A stretch of DNA of 64,000 nucleotides, from assembly GCA_003215335.1 (NCBI GenBank), contig QCKM01000001.1, forward strand, positions 124,001 to 188,000, in the 5' to 3' direction. How positions within the stretch are numbered: the first letter of the stretch is position 1; each line of letters begins with the position of its first letter. Under the pieces are notes generated by a model. The model worked only from the letters and a program-made list of their open reading frames with translations. It had not been told where the DNA came from and made no database searches. Made by a program: the position numbers and the translations under genes. Positions 62,483 to 64,000 of this stretch are shown here, in pieces. The stretch comes from Prochlorococcus sp. AG-409-P01. GTDB lineage: Bacteria > Cyanobacteriota > Cyanobacteriia > PCC-6307 > Cyanobiaceae.

Positions 62483-64000
62483 TTAGTTGTTATGACTTTG
62501 ATTTACAGATTTTTCTTCTTCCTCAAGTCCTGGCACTAGAGTCAAGGCAGCTGCTAAACCTAAGAATAAAATCATTAGTGCTGGTAATAAGCACTCAGCC
62601 ATTCTCTCATCACTTGCATATTGAAATATTCGAACAGAAAGAGTATCAAAGTCAAATGGTCTGAGGACAAATGTAAGGGGAAGTTCTTTCAAAGTGTCTA
62701 CAAAAACAAGAAGTGCTCCAATCGCAAGAGGTCCTTTTAGGAGTGGCAAGTGAACTTTCTTAAGGACTGCTAACCACCTCCACCCAAGTCCGGTGGCAGC
62801 TTCATCCAAGCTTGGGGAGAGACGTTCTAAAGCTGCATCTAAACCTCCCTTTGCAACTGCAAGAAAGCGAATGCTGTAAGCCCATAGGAGTAAAACAACT
62901 GGTGAGATTCTTAAGGGCGGAGCGCCAAATGATTGAATCGCTAGAGCAAGAACAACTCCTGGTATTGCATAGCCAACACCAGCCATAAAGGTAAGGCTGT
63001 ACATCCATTTCTTTGGGTTCCACCGTCTTGCAATGGAAAGCATTAGGGCTGCTATTACGACTAACCCAGAGGCTGCGATGCCAAGCCCAAGGCTACGCAG
63101 AGTTAGAAGAATTAGATCAAGGTCTGTCCCTTGGCGAAGTTGGTCAAGATTAAGAACGGCCCATATTAATGGGGTCCCAAGAGTGAAGACTGGAGGGGCT
63201 AATCCGAGTAATTGAGCTAAAAGTGCTCGGGGGCCCTTAAGGACCCATGCAGGCGCTTCACCGCCAGCAGCTCCTTCTGTCCATCGCCGACTGCGCCTTC
63301 TGAGAATTCGTTCATAAGCGACTAGTGTCATTACGATTACAAGAGCAATCAAAGCAAGGCCAATGGCTCCTGTTGGGTTGCCTTCTGCTTGCCAGCTTTC
63401 GACAATCCCAGCTGAAATGCTGGGAATGTTGAGCAACTGGACGGCCCCAAGCTCATTGACGACTTCCATGCCCATGAGTGCAATGCCGGCACCAATTGCT
63501 GGAACTGCCATTGGCAATGCAATACGCCGAAAACTAGACCATGGCCCAACTCCTAGGCTTCGACATGCTTCTAATTGTTTGCGCCCACACTTTCCAAAAC
63601 TTTCAGTGCTGAGAAGAAATACGTAAGGATAGGTTGTCAAAGCCATTATTAAAATGCCCCAGCCCATGCCGTAAATCCTTATTGCGTACCTGCTGCCTAA
63701 ATCGATAAGGGTTGCAGATAGTAAGTACGCAGGAGTGGCCAGTGGTAGTAGCTGGGCGATCCTTAGGGCTTGTCTACCTGGAAAACGGCAATTAGCCAAC
63801 AACCAACCATTGACGGTGCCAAGAATGCCTCCAGTTACACCAGTGCCGAATAATAAAAATAAAGTTCCTCTGACTTGCAGGAAACCATCAATTCCAAGAT
63901 TCGTCGAACCACTGCTAAACCCACGTAAGCCTTCTGTAATCAGACCTATGACTGGCCACAAAGCCAGTGTGGTTATAAGTATTGCTATGGAACTAAGTAT
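62483..64000 (-). CDS. Iron(III) ABC transporter permease (FutB-like), cut by right edge
   Basis: The visible ~506 codons form a double-length permease with about twelve transmembrane segments and two EAA loops: RRIALPMAVPAIGAGIALMG in the first half and KKVHLPLLKGPLAIGALLVF in the second. This duplicated architecture is typical of FutB/SfuB-type ferric iron permeases, partners of FutA and FutC in cyanobacteria. Frame remains open to 64000 (for example ILSSIAILITTLAL in that frame), so the start is beyond the window; a TTG at 63961 is only an internal alternative. It converges with the UPF0104-like gene. Confidence 0.85.
   Translation of the reverse strand: MLSSIAILITTLALWPVIGLITEGLRGFSSGSTNLGIDGFLQVRGTLFLLFGTGVTGGILGTVNGWLLANCRFPGRQALRIAQLLPLATPAYLLSATLIDLGSRYAIRIYGMGWGILIMALTTYPYVFLLSTESFGKCGRKQLEACRSLGVGPWSSFRRIALPMAVPAIGAGIALMGMEVVNELGAVQLLNIPSISAGIVESWQAEGNPTGAIGLALIALVIVMTLVAYERILRRRSRRWTEGAAGGEAPAWVLKGPRALLAQLLGLAPPVFTLGTPLIWAVLNLDQLRQGTDLDLILLTLRSLGLGIAASGLVVIAALMLSIARRWNPKKWMYSLTFMAGVGYAIPGVVLALAIQSFGAPPLRISPVVLLLWAYSIRFLAVAKGGLDAALERLSPSLDEAATGLGWRWLAVLKKVHLPLLKGPLAIGALLVFVDTLKELPLTFVLRPFDFDTLSVRIFQYASDERMAECLLPALMILFLGLAAALTLVPGLEEEEKSVNQSHNN

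Overview
The window looks like the chromosome of a low-light-adapted Prochlorococcus (marine picocyanobacterium). It carries a reduced phycoerythrin operon (β and α subunits, one linker, and the lyases CpeS, CpeT, CpeY, CpeZ and a CpeF/MpeV-like protein) with no phycobilisome core genes, alongside cyanobacterial housekeeping genes (hemL, glcD, a NADH dehydrogenase-SelD fusion, a PucC-like transporter, an iron-transport permease). Base composition is AT-rich and genes are packed with many 1-16 base overlaps. No tRNA, rRNA, CRISPR array, transposase or prophage gene was recognised.

Layout. (1) 1-13908: an AT-rich surface-polysaccharide island, almost all on the minus strand. It holds a truncated glycosyltransferase at the edge, a nonulosonic-acid-like set (NeuB-type synthase, SpsF-type cytidylyltransferase, DegT aminotransferase, oxidoreductase, SDR, glycosyltransferase), a PhyH-family dioxygenase, an ABC flippase-type exporter, rfbF/rfbG (CDP-glucose branch), a UDP-N-acetylhexosamine dehydrogenase and a UDP-glucuronate epimerase. 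(2) 14190-20313: a plus-strand export operon of Wza-like outer-membrane protein, Wzc-like chain-length protein without a recognisable kinase P-loop, galE and a large outer-membrane barrel. (3) 20323-33737: a polyketide/glycolipid-type cluster, read right to left: MFS exporter, MGDG-synthase-like glycosyltransferase, a 2194-residue single-module PKS, ceramide-glucosyltransferase-like enzyme, membrane α/β-hydrolase and cytochrome P450, with one SRPBCC-fold gene on the opposite strand. The PKS has KS, DH, ER, KR, ACP and a terminal reductase but no acyltransferase domain. (4) 33915-41943: NDH-SelD fusion, CCA-adding enzyme, UvrD/PcrA helicase and two glycosyltransferases. (5) 42005-51510: the phycoerythrin region, an unknown protein and a PucC-family transporter. 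(6) 51602-64000: core metabolism and conserved unknowns: prohibitin-like protein, hemL, glcD, exodeoxyribonuclease III, larC, a UPF0104-type membrane protein and an iron(III) ABC permease cut by the right edge.

How the genes work together. Regions 1 and 2 make nucleotide sugars, assemble glycans and export them to the surface. Region 3 has the parts expected to build a fully reduced acyl chain, release it as an aldehyde or alcohol, glycosylate it, possibly oxidise it and export it; the analogy is to heterocyst glycolipids, although this lineage has no heterocysts. In region 5 the visible lyases match the chromophore-binding cysteines kept in the two phycoerythrin subunits, and the α-139-type cysteine has been lost. 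The most promising candidate for an undescribed system is region 3.
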